DNA from: Oscheius onirici
Taxonomy: Eukaryota; Nematoda; Chromadorea; Rhabditida; Rhabditidae
Direction of reading: 5' to 3'
Assembly (NCBI GenBank): GCA_932521025.1
Contig: OW051470.1
Span: forward strand, 3,582,501-3,646,500
DNA: 64,000 bases
Shown here: positions 9,590 through 20,593 of the stretch, piece by piece
Numbering within the stretch: position 1 is the first letter of the stretch
How the letters are laid out: every line of letters starts with the position of its first letter
The notes under the pieces: generated by a model
Database searches by the model: none
What the model was told of the DNA's origin: nothing
What the model saw: only the letters and a program-made list of their open reading frames with translations
Program-made: the position numbers and the translations under genes

Positions 9590-10656
9590 CAGTGAATTCT
9601 CTCTATAACGACACCTAATGCAGTCAAAAAGTGTCGTTATAGGGAGGTGTCGTTTTTTGAGAGAGTTTTTGAATCGAAAATACAGAAAACTGACGTTTTA
9701 CAGAGGTTAAAGGGTAGAGCATATGAAAACAACTATTTATTGCAAAAAAACAAGCAAGAATAATTTAAAGGCTAGTAAAAAGTCGGAAATTACAATTTGC
9801 TTTCTCTTCGAGGCCTGATCAGCAGGCAAAAGCTGTTCAAAGTTTTTCAAGAAATGGGAACATATTAGCGCCGATGTTGTTTTGTTGGCAGTACGTGTAA
9901 AATTCACGGAAGCCTTTTCTTAGGCCATTGATCAAGACATTCTTGTACTTCTCGCCGAGCAGATCGAGCCCCAAGGTAAGATTCTGTCCTCCCTACTGAC
10001 TCGTCCAGACCTCGTTGACGCGAATCCACTTGGAGTTGGGATCGAGAGTAGACGGGGGTCAGAATCTCGTCCGATCCGTAGGGAGTCTTGTTCTGGTAGA
10101 TGCGAGTCCAGTCGTACGACTTGTCCTTGAAGACTGGATCGACGTGGAAACTGGTCATCTCGATCTTGGTCTCACTGGGGGGTCTTCGGTTGAGGGAAAC
10201 AGGACTGTCTCGGGATCTTGACAGTACTGAGAGCAGCTCGTCTTCTTTCCAAGAGAACAGACTTTCGACTGCTTCTTCTTCTGCTGGCTGGCCTCTTTCA
10301 TCGGCAAGAAATGGAAAAGAAAGGGAGGTGAAAAGCTTAAAGGTGGGGAAATAACAAAACCATTGAATTTGAATCTTCAAAACGCCACGACGCGCATTGC
10401 ACGCCGAATACAAAGCATTTTTACAGCACATTCTTAACGGCGGCAGTTCAAAAATTCTATTGTCGTTATAAAGAGGGGAAAATCTAAGCAAATGCAGCCA
10501 AAATCTGACGTTATAGAGAGGTGTCGTTATAAAAATGACGTTATAGGGAGATTAAAAAGGGCCTATTTTGTACTGTGGCCAAACTTCCGAAAAAAAATGT
10601 GACGTTGTAGGGAGGTTGTCGTTATATAGAGGTGACGTTATAGAGAGAATTCACTG
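9590..10656. mobile_element. pogo/Tigger-like DNA element, 1067 bp
   Basis: The ends are inverted repeats beginning CAGTGAATTCTCTCTATAAC on both sides, flanked by TA (9588-9589 and 10657-10658). A terminal CAGT followed by a CTCTATAA block is typical of pogo/Tigger elements of the Tc1/mariner superfamily. Further degenerate CGTTATAGGGAGGTGTCG motifs recur just inside both ends. No pogo transposase (HTH plus DDE) is recognisable inside, so the copy is non-autonomous or heavily rearranged. Confidence 0.75.
9835..10350 (-). pseudogene. Unrecognised, frame-shifted coding remnant inside the pogo-like element
   Basis: The minus strand reads like former protein-coding sequence. One frame gives an acidic stretch with DKSYDWTRIYQNKTPYGSDE. 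Shifting by one base it continues as LDPNSKWIRVNEVWTS, then after a stop and another shift GLDLLGEKYKNVLINGLRKG and FYTYCQQNNIGANMFPFL, ending at a stop codon. I do not recognise the family and it is not a transposase I know. At least two frame disruptions make it a decayed gene, perhaps a captured host gene fragment. Confidence 0.35.
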
Positions 10657-10749
10657 TACTAAGATTACGGTGTTACTGTCCCAAGATCCAAATATTTGTG
10701 CAAACAATCTTTTTGCACTTGTCATCAGTGCCTTCGATACGCTGACCAG

Positions 10750-11016
10750 TATACTTGGGCGTCGAGTCGAAAAGTCGAGTCACGAGCCGATTCGAGTCGA
10801 GTTCTGGACGGACCCGAGTCGAGTCGTGGGCCATGTCGAGTCGAGTCGAGCCGGCTCGCGGGCTGTGTCGAGTCGATTTTTTTTCAAATTCCGAAAATAC
10901 GAAGAAATGAAGAAAATCTTTTGTTATTTCCCGTTTGTTGAGCCAAAAACTCGGCTCGAGTCGAGCCGTACTGGTCAGTATACGTGGGGCACCTCGAGTC
11001 GAGTCGCCCAAGTATA
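10750..11016. mobile_element. Short non-autonomous hAT-type element rich in GAGTCG motifs
   Basis: Perfect short terminal inverted repeats TATACTTGGGCG / CGCCCAAGTATA are flanked by the 8-base duplication CTGACCAG (10742-10749 and 11017-11024), the size used by hAT elements. The inside is built largely of GAGTCGAGTCG-like hexamers. A stretch of more than 100 bp is shared in inverted form with 12755-12857. Confidence 0.75.
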
Positions 11017-11024
11017 CTGACCAG

Positions 11025-11840
11025 TACAAGACAGAAGAGACCACGGAGAGAAACGAAAGTTAGAGAGCATGTTGGAACCCGGTCGCGAGAATTTGAACTT
11101 GTGAGAAAGTCTTTTGGAAGAATGATGCTGAAAGAGAAAGTCGGTTGAAATAAGCGGCTACAATGTGAAAAAAAAAACAGATGATGGCTCCATGCAAAAA
11201 GGCTTTGGTAGCCGGGTCATGCCCAATTTTGCCAGAAATTTGATCTGTCGAGACTTGTCAAACTGACACGTGACATCCCGTCACGACTTGTCAAACGTCA
11301 GGCAAATATTGGACATGACCCCTTTTCAAAAATCACACTCTCTGTGAGCGAGACAAGCTCGGCGACTCTTTTAATGTTCTCTGTACGCATTCCATGAATC
11401 GCTATATTTTCTGAACTCTATCATTGAAAGACAAACGGGAAACAACTAACCGGTTCGATATCGGAGTGAAATTGAGCATGACATATCTAACAAGTTCCAT
11501 TCTTTCATTTCGACACATGGGCTCCATCTTTCTCCTTGTCATGTCTCAGCTAATTTCATTTATTCGCTCTTCCATTCTTCTCCAGTCTCATTTTTGTTCC
11601 AATAGCAGGCATATCACTATAAAAAATATGGTCTAACAATCTTTCACCGCGGCCATTCCTTTAGTTGGAAAACACTGTCGTTCTAGAGTCGGACTGGAAA
11701 CAGTGCCTAACAGAGAAAGAATGACAGACCTTGAAAAGAGACTGCTTTGACCGGAATGTAGACGACGATGCAGAGAGTTATATGGAGATGTCTTCCAGTA
11801 ACCTGAAACCTCACGACAGAGAAAATATTCTACTTTTTCA
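11025..11840. other. Non-coding interior of the palindromic unit
   Basis: No gene is supported. A local GACTTGTCAAAC-type motif occurs twice around 11250-11300 and echoes the outer edge of the long inverted repeat. Otherwise I see nothing. Confidence 0.4.
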
Positions 11841-12193
11841 GTTCAAATACTTGTTTTCAAAGAGAACTCCCAGTCACCAGTCCCTAAACACTTTGACACT
11901 TCTTCAGTCGACCAATGCCCAATTTGCTAGTCACTCCGGAGAGATCCTTACCGAAACCCGAATCGGCCCTTGGACGGAAGACTGAAGCTTTCGGAAACTG
12001 AATTGCTCGGGACAATTTTAGATCCTAGTCAAGGTGTAATGGAGAAGGCTACGGATAGCAAAATGGAAAAGTTGGGTAGAAAATTTGTGGAAAAGTAGAA
12101 ACACCTGACCTGATTTGGAAGAAGACGAGAGCACAGGCGACGAGCTGACGATTCAATGAGTTCCAAACGAAGCGAAGTTTGATTAGTTGCTAC

Positions 12194-13013
12194 TATAGTT
12201 GGGCAACTCGACTCGACTCGAGGTGCCCCACGAGTCGGCTCGACTCGACTCGAGGTGCCCCGCGAGTCGAGTCGAGCGGCAAATCTACAGCGCGGGGAAA
12301 TACCTGAGAATCTTTTGTATTTTTTAGTTCTTGCTTGTTTCTCTTGTTTGTTTGTTTTCGTATTCTTTCAAAAATTGTTTTTTTTTCAGCTAGAAATGTC
12401 CGAAGTTTGGGATTTTTTTTTTCAAGAAGGGAAAGCCAAGTGCTCGTTCTGCTGCAAGATCTTTTCGGTTACCAAAAGCAGTACAACGACACTCCTGCGA
12501 CATTTGAACAATAAACACCCGGAATTTCGCCAGAAGCTCAAGGAAAAATCAGAAACTGCAGGAATCCAGCCATTTTTGAAAAATCTATCCCAAGAAGATT
12601 CTACAGCTGCTTTAGCTCGCATGATTGCCGGATCATTCCTTTCTCTTCGAATCGTGGAACAGACTTCGTTCAAAGGCTTCGTTCATTCTCTCAATTCACA
12701 ATATCAAATACCGTTGTTGAGAGAAATAAACTTTTCACTTTTGTATGTATTGTAAGACTCGACTCGACATGGCCCACGAGCCGACTCGACTCGGGTCCGT
12801 CCAGAACTCGACTCGAATCGGCTCGTGACTCGACTTTTCGACTCAATGCCCAAGTATAATCTTCAGAGTGTGGCCAGACAGGTTCTTCGAGTCCTAGATC
12901 TAGCAAAATCTCAGAAGAATTCAACTTGAACAAAGTAAGTTCTTTTTCCTGAACTCCAATCTCAATGAACTGTCAGATTCCGGACGGAACGAATGACTCG
13001 ACGCCCAAGTATA
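12194..13013 (+). mobile_element. hAT-type element with a BED-finger transposase remnant, 820 bp
   Basis: The left end TATAGTTGGGC and the right end GCCCAAGTATA are inverted. The flanks GTTGCTAC (12186-12193) and GTTACTAC (13014-13021) form an 8-base duplication with one mismatch. GAGTCG-type hexamer blocks lie near both ends, as in the element at 10750. The middle encodes the start of a hAT transposase. Confidence 0.75.
12396..12755 (+). pseudogene. hAT transposase N-terminus (BED zinc finger), truncated
   Basis: Starting at MSEVWDFFF, the frame has a BED-type finger: KCSFCCKIF supplies the Cys pair and LLRHLNNKHPEF the two His. It is followed by IQPFLKNLSQ and ALARMIAGSFLSLRIVE, the conserved entry to the hAT catalytic region, and SLNSQYQIP. 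It stops at 12755, far short of the DDE core and dimerisation domain, so it is only a remnant. A splice acceptor (TTTTTTTTCAG) precedes the ATG. Confidence 0.8.
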
Positions 13014-13079
13014 GTTACTACAAGTCGATCTTAAACGTAGGATTAAAATTGACAACTCTTGACAAATTCAAGATTAGTC

Positions 13080-13690
13080 TGCTACATAGTCAGCCTAAAA
13101 TAGTACTGCCGCTGCAACCGGTGTGACCAATAAATAGACATGTGCCGGCTGAGAAAAAAATTGCCTTCGGGCAAAAGAAATTCAGCACGCTTTTTTGTCT
13201 ACCCATAAGCAAGAGATCGCATGGGTTCGACATGAGTTTCGAAGCAACATGGTGAAATAAAAACTCGGGAAAGGAAGCCCTTCTTCCAACTGACCTTGTA
13301 AACTGCCTTGAGCCATCGTTGTTTGATCATCTCCCATCTGACGTCACACTATATAGTTATCCGGAGAATATTGCCGATCTTCAGTACCTGATCAAATGAC
13401 CAAAAGTCTATCTAAACTGCAATTAATAATAAGTCCGCGCAATGGCTATTCTTGTCTCTCTGAATCCAATCGTCCTCAGCAGATCTCATTGTCCAACTAC
13501 CAAAAAAAGGCCGGATGTTCTGTTGTCCAGTACTGATTCATTATTCTTCTAATCTCTTTTCATGGGTCACACCTGTCCCAGCAGCAGAATTCAATTAACC
13601 GCGTTCTCTCCGTCTGCAATCGTTAGGAATACGATTGCTGACATCTGTGTTCCATCCGAATAATTTCCTCTCATAAACTCTTTCTCTTCT
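13080..13690. other. Intergenic, upstream of the SRE-like receptor
   Basis: No gene or repeat is recognised. It presumably holds the promoter of the following gene. A TTTCTCTTCTAG acceptor-like site sits just before the start codon and could accept a spliced leader or a 5' UTR exon. Confidence 0.35.
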
Positions 13691-13695
13691 AGGCG

Positions 13696-14871
13696 ATGTT
13701 GAACGAGACGGAAGAAGAAGCAATCTTTATGAATCGGACCCATCCATCAATGATTCAGATCAACACGATCGCCTACATTCTCGAAATGACCTACTACTCA
13801 TTTGCTCTCGTCTTTGTCCCTTCCTACATCATTCTCTCTCGATTCGCCGGAAGATTTCATCCCCTCTTGAGGTATCTGTCAGAGAAATATACTTCAGAGC
13901 AAAGTTCAGAATCCAATTGCGTATTTTTTGTCTGGAAGTTTTGCTCCTTGTCGTTTCCAGATGGATTGGAGTCATTCTGAGACTCATAGAAGGAGGTTTC
14001 AAAGCGCAAAGTTTCTCACAGAGACAGTATTCAGCGTCGATCCAACTTCCCACGGGCCTGGCCATCTTCCGCGATACTTTGACCGTTCTCAATCTGACCT
14101 GTGTGAATGACGTCGATATGACTGTATTCCTCATTGCGATGGAACGGTTGCTGGCCACACTAAGAGTCAAAACATACGAGAAAGAGTTTCACCATCCAAT
14201 TTATCGAATTTTGATCTGTATCTACGTGGTACGTGTACAACGTAATCTCTCCACCGAGTTTTAGCTTGTCCCACCGAATATCTTTGCAGCCGCAGCCTAC
14301 TTTCTGTTCAGTCAAAATATTGTGGTTTTCAACATCTGGAACTATGTCACCACTGGAACTTATGTGATTGGTCTCATGGTAACTAGATGACGTAAAGTCG
14401 TAAAGGACTGTTTAGGCGATGGAAATGAGCAGGATAGTGTCTCAGAAACAGCTGAAAAGTGAAGATCGAGAACTCTCAACCAGTTTCCAATGTAGGGAGA
14501 ACATAATGGTTTGTTATAAGAAGTGAATCAACATCCGATTCAGGTGGTCAGAATGTTCCGACCAATATTCATCATTCTTTTCATTACTCGAATGGTTCAG
14601 TTCGTCTCCAAGACGTACATGTTCTTTGTTCAATATAGCCACGGAGCTATTGCGATCCGAATCGTGACCCATCTGTACAACCAGGTAGTGCTCATTTGAT
14701 ACGAAACTTTTATTGTTGTAGAGCATCGGAATCTGTTTCGTTCTGGTTCCTTTAATACTACTGAAGTATCACAACAATCTAACACGGTTCACTCGCCAAT
14801 CAGCCGTCATCAATCGCGTCGACGGCGACATTTATTTCCAGTCGTTGATGATGAAATGGCAGACTCAATAA
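13696..14871 (+). CDS. SRE-family-like seven-transmembrane chemoreceptor, 330 aa
   Basis: Six exons (13696-13871, 13910-14228, 14265-14378, 14416-14508, 14544-14684, 14722-14871) join in frame into 330 residues, the normal size for nematode SRE receptors. Successive hydrophobic segments are visible: YYSFALVFVPSYIILSRF, IFCLEVLLLVVSRWIGVIL, MTVFLIAMERLLATL, ICIYVLVPPNIFAAAAYFL, TTGTYVIGLMAMEM, MFRPIFIILFITRMVQF and IGICFVLVPLILL. The VFLIAMERLLATLRVKTYE end of TM3 and the SFQCRENI block before TM6 are the family-like landmarks. It likely acts in sensory cilia as a G-protein-coupled receptor. SRE is the best match by memory; another Sra-superfamily receptor is possible. It converges with a second, related receptor. 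Confidence 0.75.
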
Positions 14872-16015
14872 TACAAAAATTATTTTTTATTCCAAGTCCT
14901 TTGAAGGTTTTGAAAATAATAATTCGAGCTTTATTCTCAACTTGGAGATCCTCGATTGGATCCTCTCGTTGACGACAAAACTTGAAAAATCTTTTTCGAA
15001 TGGGACTTTGAAGCCAAATGAGCAGAAACGCTGTGAAGGCGACGTGGAGACTGAAATCAGTCAATTGGACTGACTGGGGGATTCAACCTGGTTATAAAGA
15101 TGGAGGACGATTCTCATCCAGAATGCTCCAAACATTTTGATTCCAGGGTTTGTGAACAGAACTGTTGACAAAAGCTAGATATATTACATCATTTCTTTTT
15201 TTCTTTCCTAACCTGATAGCATCGTGTGAAGAAGAGTAGAATGTAAATGGGAACAACAACATTGACCACTCGAAGATTCTCTTTGCACTGAAAAGACTTG
15301 GACAAGTGGCGATCTTCCGTCGTCAGGCTCTGTTTTGATAGTCGAAAGGCCATCAATAGTGCCTAAATTTTTTTCTACAAACACACCAAGTCCAATTATA
15401 TTAGAGACCATTCCTACGAAAGCGACATGAATGTATCTTGGATTGTAAGGGTCTGGATCGGCGAGATATAGAAAGTAGTAGATGAGGCAATTCACGCCTC
15501 CATGAACAACCAGCGTTATTGAAATGTAAACATGTCCAGTAGCCATGTATTCATAACTATGGACATAATAGGCGGCTACAAGTCGCTCAAAGAAAATTGC
15601 AAAGATTGAAATGTCTATGAGCATGACAAAGCAGAGATGAAAGACTCGAGCCCAATAGTCAAAAAGGACCAACCACGGAATCGGTATATCGTGAGCTGAA
15701 TAAAGTACATCTCTGTCTACTTGACTCACCATAGCGGATACGAATTGGAGCCAGTAGAGTTCGACAGAGGCCTCCTATCATTCCTGTCATCAAAAATATT
15801 AGAAGTGTTCTCAACTGAACATGGAAGTCACTAGCTCCGTTCAAAATGACTAGATAAGCAACAAATAGAATCGATCCAAGAAGATAGTACACGGCTTCGA
15901 GACTGTATTCGATAGTGTTTAGAATGATCAGATCAAGTCCCAAGTTATTGAGCATACGGGTCATTTCAAATCTGGTTTCAAATAATCCATAGGGTCGAGG
16001 AGGTTTGTTGAACAT
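14810..16015 (-). CDS. Second SRE-like chemoreceptor, possibly frame-disrupted near the C-terminus
   Basis: Minus-strand exons 15730-16015, 15409-15695, 15213-15362 and 15088-15174 join in frame and parallel the neighbouring receptor exon for exon. They give FERLVAAYYVHSYEY after TM3, then ALLMAFRLSKQ, then LSKSFQCKENLRVVN and RIVLHLYNQ. The last exon (from 15050) encodes HVAFTAFLLIWLQSP and a charged tail, but does not join in phase with the preceding CAG/GTTGAA donor, so a one-base lesion or unusual splice is needed. Its tail frame runs to 14810 and overlaps the end of the plus-strand receptor by about 60 bases. The pair looks like an inverted duplication. The start at 16015 (MFNKPPRPYG) is the simplest choice; one further upstream at 16063 is open. 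Confidence 0.65.
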
Positions 16016-16497
16016 TTGGACATTTTTTGCAACAGAGCAGAGCAGGGGAAATAATATGTACATAACAATGTAATCACATGAACCAATTGCATGCTCAATT
16101 CTCGAGGATAGACAGTTGGTCTTTCCGCAGTGAGACGTTCGTCTTTAGTGCTCAAAGAGCAAAGTCTCTGATATACATAGTGGGAAACAAAATTGCAATA
16201 AACAAATACATTGGAGGAAGAATAAGTTCTGCTTGTCTGCAAGTATTCCGTCAATGGAGGCCTGCAACTGCGAATACCGATTTCATTACCAGCTAATAGG
16301 TACTCGGAAACTCTCGATCAGTCACTTGTCAGACAGGACCGACATAAAAGTTCTCGATTCAGATGTTAATGGTATTTGAAAGTTATAAGTTTTGACAAAA
16401 CCATCATTTCCCTAGTGAAAACCTCAGCTCAATGATACGATTATTTTGCTTTTTCTGAAAAACGATTTTCGACTTTGGGAGCACCCCTAAACTGATT

Positions 16498-16640
16498 ACG
16501 TCCGGATGGCGCAGTGGGTTTGTGAATTTCACGTTGGAACGACCAGGCTTCGAGTCCGCTGAGAGGAAATCCTTTTGTTATTTAACTGTAGCGTTCTACT
16601 CGGCGAAGAATCATCCCTGCTTCGCGCAAATTTAGTTTTA
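16498..16640 (+). repeat. tRNA-derived SINE-like element
   Basis: GGATGGCGCAGTGGG is a good pol III A box and GCTTCGAGTCC, 40 bases later, a B box. The unit, including its AGGAAAT exit and TAACTGTAGCGTTCTACT tail, is related to the inverted pair at 33.2-33.7 kb. No complete tRNA fold is present. Confidence 0.65.
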
Positions 16641-16649
16641 TCATCAGCC

Positions 16650-17130
16650 GGGTGATTATGCTCGACTTCTATTTGTATGTAGTTGTTTGGATAACAGTTT
16701 CTTATAGATTGTAGAACAAGAAGAATACATTCTATCCCTGAACAAAAACCGTAGGACAGAAAAAGGTGAAAACAGTCCAACATTTGAATTGCGCGGCAAA
16801 CTGTTTTAAAGGTGCACAACACGGTCCTGTAACGAATTTCTGATCATCGAAGGGAATTTGCGGGAAAACACCAAAGGGCCTAAAAATTTGTTCACATACC
16901 TACAGCGAGATCTATTTTTTTCCTTGTGCTTTCGTTGTTTTTTTTGCCTTGTTCATCCATGTTTTTGAACTAGCTATGTCAGGTTTGTTGCAGCCGGCCT
17001 TATCCAATTCGTGTTTTTCGATTTCCTTGTTTTCTCTGGCTACCTTTCTGAAATCTTCAACCAACTCTGCAAATTGTTTTAAGCTCCACGTTTCCCGTTT
17101 TTCCTCTTCTATTGAACATTACTGCAGTTT
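16650..17130. other. Intergenic, upstream of the kinesin gene
   Basis: No gene is supported. The sequence ends in pyrimidine-rich DNA with a CTGCAGTTTCAG site eight bases before the kinesin start, a likely trans-splice or 5' UTR acceptor. Confidence 0.35.
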
Positions 17131-17134
17131 CAGA

Positions 17135-19437
17135 ATGGCTACCGAATTCATCCGAGTCGGCGCCCGGGTTCGTCCCTCTGCAAAATACTCGTCGAACCGA
17201 GAAGTCCTGTCTCTGGATAAAACTAACGTCGCAATCAGGTAGGCTATTCATTTTGTCTTATTATTTGAAGTACCACTTTAGAGCATCAGACAACAAGATG
17301 TATCAGTTCGACCAGATATTCGACAAGGATGTTGACCAGGCGACCGTCTTCAAAGAGGTTGGCAAGCGTATCATCGACGGAGCTCTCGAAGGAATTAACG
17401 GCACTATTTTCGCCTACGGTAAAACTATTCCGTTATACAAAGTTTTGTTGTACAGGACAGACTGGAAGTGGAAAAACACACACGATGCTGGGACCGGCTC
17501 AGGAAGAAGACCCTTTCAACGACGTTCATCAGAAGGGCTTGATGCCAAGATGTTTCGAATATCTTTTCCAGCAGCTCGAACAACGCCAGTCGAGGAATAA
17601 GGCCACATTCGAATATACGGTCACTTGTATGTTCGTAGAGCTATACAACGAGGCCATCACGGACCTTCTCACTGACAGCTGTCCAACTGTCACGATTAGA
17701 GCAGAAGCCAAGAACATCGTCCTGCAGGGAGCAGTATGCGAGACCATCTCATCTTTCATCGAGGCCACGAGGCTTCTTCATATCGGCTGGAACAATCGGC
17801 GTGTTGGAGAGACGGCCATGAACAAAGAGTCGTCTAGGTCTCACGCTGTCTTGACTGTTGATGTTAGTTGTTCTAGATTCTCTAAATCTCTGTATTTAGG
17901 TAGTTCAGACGGAGGACGGCGGCGGCGTCATCAACAAGAGAGAAGCTCGCATCAACTTGGTTGACTTGGCGGGCTCCGAGCGACAAAGTCAGACGAAAGC
18001 CAGCGGGACAAGACTGAAGGAAGCTGGAAAGATCAACCAGAGTCTGGGGACGTTGGGACGCGTCATCCGCGAACTATCCTCCAAAGGAGCCCACATCCCT
18101 TACAGGGACTCGAAGTTGACGCTAATGATCCGTGACAGCTTGGGAGGCAACAGTCGGACCGCAGTGATCGTGTGCGTTCATCCTGACGAAGAGTAAACTT
18201 ACCTACATTTCAATTCTATCATCTTTCAGCTATTACGCCGAGTCGCTGTCCACGCTAAAGTTCGCCGAGCACTGTCGTATGGTCAAGAACGAGTTCCACG
18301 TTAATCGGCAAGTCACTGGGAAGACGATCGACGCTCTACAGGCGAAGGTCCTCGAGCTCGAAGAACGATTGGAAATCGCTGAAAAGATGACCATCCAGAA
18401 ATATGAGGATCGCATCCAAAAGATAGAGAAAGAGCGCGATTTCTACAAACATGAGATGAGAGCGCTGGAAAATAAGGAAGTCGACGACACAATTGCACAG
18501 TACGATCCCGACATGGTAGGCAGTCGTACGCTGATGTTTAACAGATTTCTAGACTCGAACTCCTGCTCATACGAGACAGCGTCGACGAACACGATTCAAT
18601 ACGCCTTCTCAACGTGTCTATCTGGACGCTACTCGTGTTACCCAAATGCCGTTCTGGGGAGATGAAGACGCCACGAAGAATAAGGTATCATCTGGCTATC
18701 CTGTATGTCGTCGAATTTTCAGTCTGTTGCCCCCGACACCGTGTACGCTCTACTTCTTTCCAAGCAAGAAGAAGTCAACGTGCTACATGGTGAGAAGGAC
18801 GACCTAGAGTCTCAGGTCTGCAACCAGGAAGTCATGATCGATCAGCTCAGCAACACTAATGCAACGTTGGAAAAGGAAAAGGCTACTCTAGAGACGGAAC
18901 TTATCAGGGAGCAAGAACGGGTATATTACATTTTGTCCTTGATAATATTTTTGCATATTTAGAGTCGACTTCTCCAAATCGAAAATGATAAGCTGAAGGT
19001 GGAAGTGGAGCATAGCAAAAACGATCTCACGGCTGCGCAACACAAGCTGAGTCAGGTCGAAGAAGTTGATGAGCTGAAGATCGTCAAGCTTACTGCCAAC
19101 CTGAAGGCGTACAAAACTCTGACGGCTTCTCAAGAGGAGCAACTCGTCGAAAAGAAGCAAGAGATCGACGCTCTGAAAGAGCAACTCGACGACAATTTGG
19201 TAAAACTTGAAACCAAGAACGAAGAGGTTGGGAAACTCGTGGGCCATACAAACAGGAATCAAAGGGTAGGTGTTGGTCTCACGCAAATAAACTGTAATAA
19301 TCAATTTTCAGATAAGCATGATGGACAACTACCGCTTTAAAGTAAAAAATCTGGAGAATGAAAAGAAGCAGCTGCAGGAGGCGAACGACCGCCTGCATAA
19401 GGAGATTAGCCGTTTAAAAGCAACTTGTCGGCTGTAA
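17135..19437 (+). CDS. Kinesin-12-like plus-end motor (KIF15/KLP-18 type), 661 aa
   Basis: Nine exons (17135-17238, 17282-17418, 17456-17862, 17900-18192, 18230-18515, 18553-18684, 18723-18920, 18963-19265, 19312-19437) give an unbroken 661-residue protein. The motor domain starts almost at residue 1 ([12 protein letters not shown]). It has the P-loop [11 protein letters not shown], switch [12 protein letters not shown], switch [25 protein letters not shown], and [20 protein letters not shown]. The neck [20 protein letters not shown] followed by [14 protein letters not shown] resembles kinesin-12. A short Arg/Thr-rich linker and long heptad-repeat coiled coils follow (residues about 450-661). 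Kinesin-12s help build bipolar spindles. It is shorter than KIF15 and than KLP-18. Kinesin identity is certain; the subfamily less so. Confidence 0.9.
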
Positions 19438-19496
19438 ATCGCATTTCACCATCTAGCTAGTCTTGTAACTTGCCAATAAACATCTCTCTACTACTA

Positions 19497-19857
19497 AAGC
19501 ACAATGGTGTCTGTCGTGGACTCTGTGTGTTTGTTTGTCCGGGACCTCAAATTTTGGTGTATTGTTAAGAGTCGCCGCTGTTACCCAGACGACCCGCGTT
19601 CTACTCCTCTCCTCGCCAAATATTTTTGCTAAATTGTTTCGAATAGGAAATAGAGTCAGGGTAACCGGCTGGGGATTAGAAGGGACCGGTTGATCTGACT
19701 AGGGAAGGGGTGAGAAAGGACCGGTTGACTGGGGAAGGGATCGGTTTACTAGGGAAGAGATCATAAAAGATCGGTTGACTAGGAAAGGGATTAGAAGTAA
19801 AGCAGAAAACACAAGTAAAAAAAGCAGCCGACAGGCGGCGAAGCCGGCTGGTTACAT
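19497..19857 (+). repeat. SINE-like repeat family R2, short copy
   Basis: CAATGGTGTCTGT to GCGAAGCCGGCTGG is shared with 61062-61597. The core GTCGCCGCTGTTACCCAGAC then CGCGTTCTACTCCTC corresponds to the B-box region GGGTTCGATTCC of the other copy, here mutated. Downstream it carries GACCGGTTGA-type near-tandem units. Confidence 0.75.
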
Positions 19858-19944
19858 CTATGGTTTGTTTATGTTTTCATTGCTATTCAGTTCTAACATG
19901 CTGATTAACCATTAATCTTCAGGGAAGGTTATATCAGCATTTAA

Positions 19945-20407
19945 AGGAAGCTTTCGGCTATGCCAAAATGCCAAAACCGCTGCGGGACCAATTGGCATTG
20001 GTCCCGTCACGATCATGCTTATTTTTCATTTTTTGACGCTTTACATTCGTTTTATCGTTTTCAAACTGTGTTTAATCGATTCAGCATCAAATTTTACATC
20101 AGTTACGTCTATTCCGACATCAAAATTATATTGTGCTTTGGAAAGAAAATAATAGGATAGAACAAAAACACTGTTTTCGCCTTTTCCTTCCAGTTCTGCT
20201 ATATTTTTGTTATCGAAATGTACTTATCTGATGTAAAATTTGGTGCCGAATCGATTAAACATGGTTTGGAACCCAAAAAACGAGTGTAAACCGTCGAAAA
20301 TGCGAAAATAAATTTTTTTGAATGAGATCGTGTCGGGACCTTCTGCAATCGTGATGGAACCAGCACAATTGGTTTCGCAGCGATTTTTTCGAAGCCGGAG
20401 ACATGCT
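19945..20407. mobile_element. TTAA-flanked foldback element, copy 2 (intact, 463 bp)
   Basis: TTAA lies at 19941-19944 and 20408-20411. The two halves are imperfect inverted repeats of about 200 bp, sharing GTTTAATCGATTC, AAATTTTACATCAG and CGATTTT-type blocks, around a short loop holding TTGTGCTTTGGAAAG. It is the uninterrupted form of the element at 3227-4706 and shows where the LINE went in. Confidence 0.7.
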
Positions 20408-20593
20408 TTAAGTTCATTAGCCGGTATGAAAGATTCTCGTTTTAATCCTCACCTTTTGTCCTGTCCTTGTTTCGCGTTATCACAACAAAAGTGGAAATCG
20501 GTTCCAATTTCAAGTGCAAAAATTATTGTTGAATACTTAAAAGAACCCTGCATTGATTTCTCTATTAAATTTTGTTAATTTGTACGGTACGGT

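Larger units (their letters stand above)
11841..13076 (-). repeat. Right arm of the long inverted repeat, interrupted by a hAT element
   Basis: Bases 11841-12152 are the reverse complement of about 8985-9300. After the hAT insertion (12194-13013) the outer part resumes at about 13022-13076 and matches the left arm's outer edge weakly. Removing the insertion restores a continuous arm, so the hAT element is younger than the palindrome. Confidence 0.7.

Noticed and set aside
8905-13076. CRISPR-like or segmental-duplication explanation for the inverted arms
   Set aside because: The arms are one inverted pair with transposons between them, not spaced repeats, and the genome is eukaryotic.
15363-15384. 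22-base intron in the minus-strand receptor
   Set aside because: A 46-base intron from the upstream GTCTCT donor matches the intron position in the sister gene and fits normal intron length here.
16498-16570. Possible tRNA gene with good A and B boxes
   Set aside because: Box spacing and arms do not give a cloverleaf, and the sequence belongs to a repeat family also present at 33.3 and 33.6 kb.
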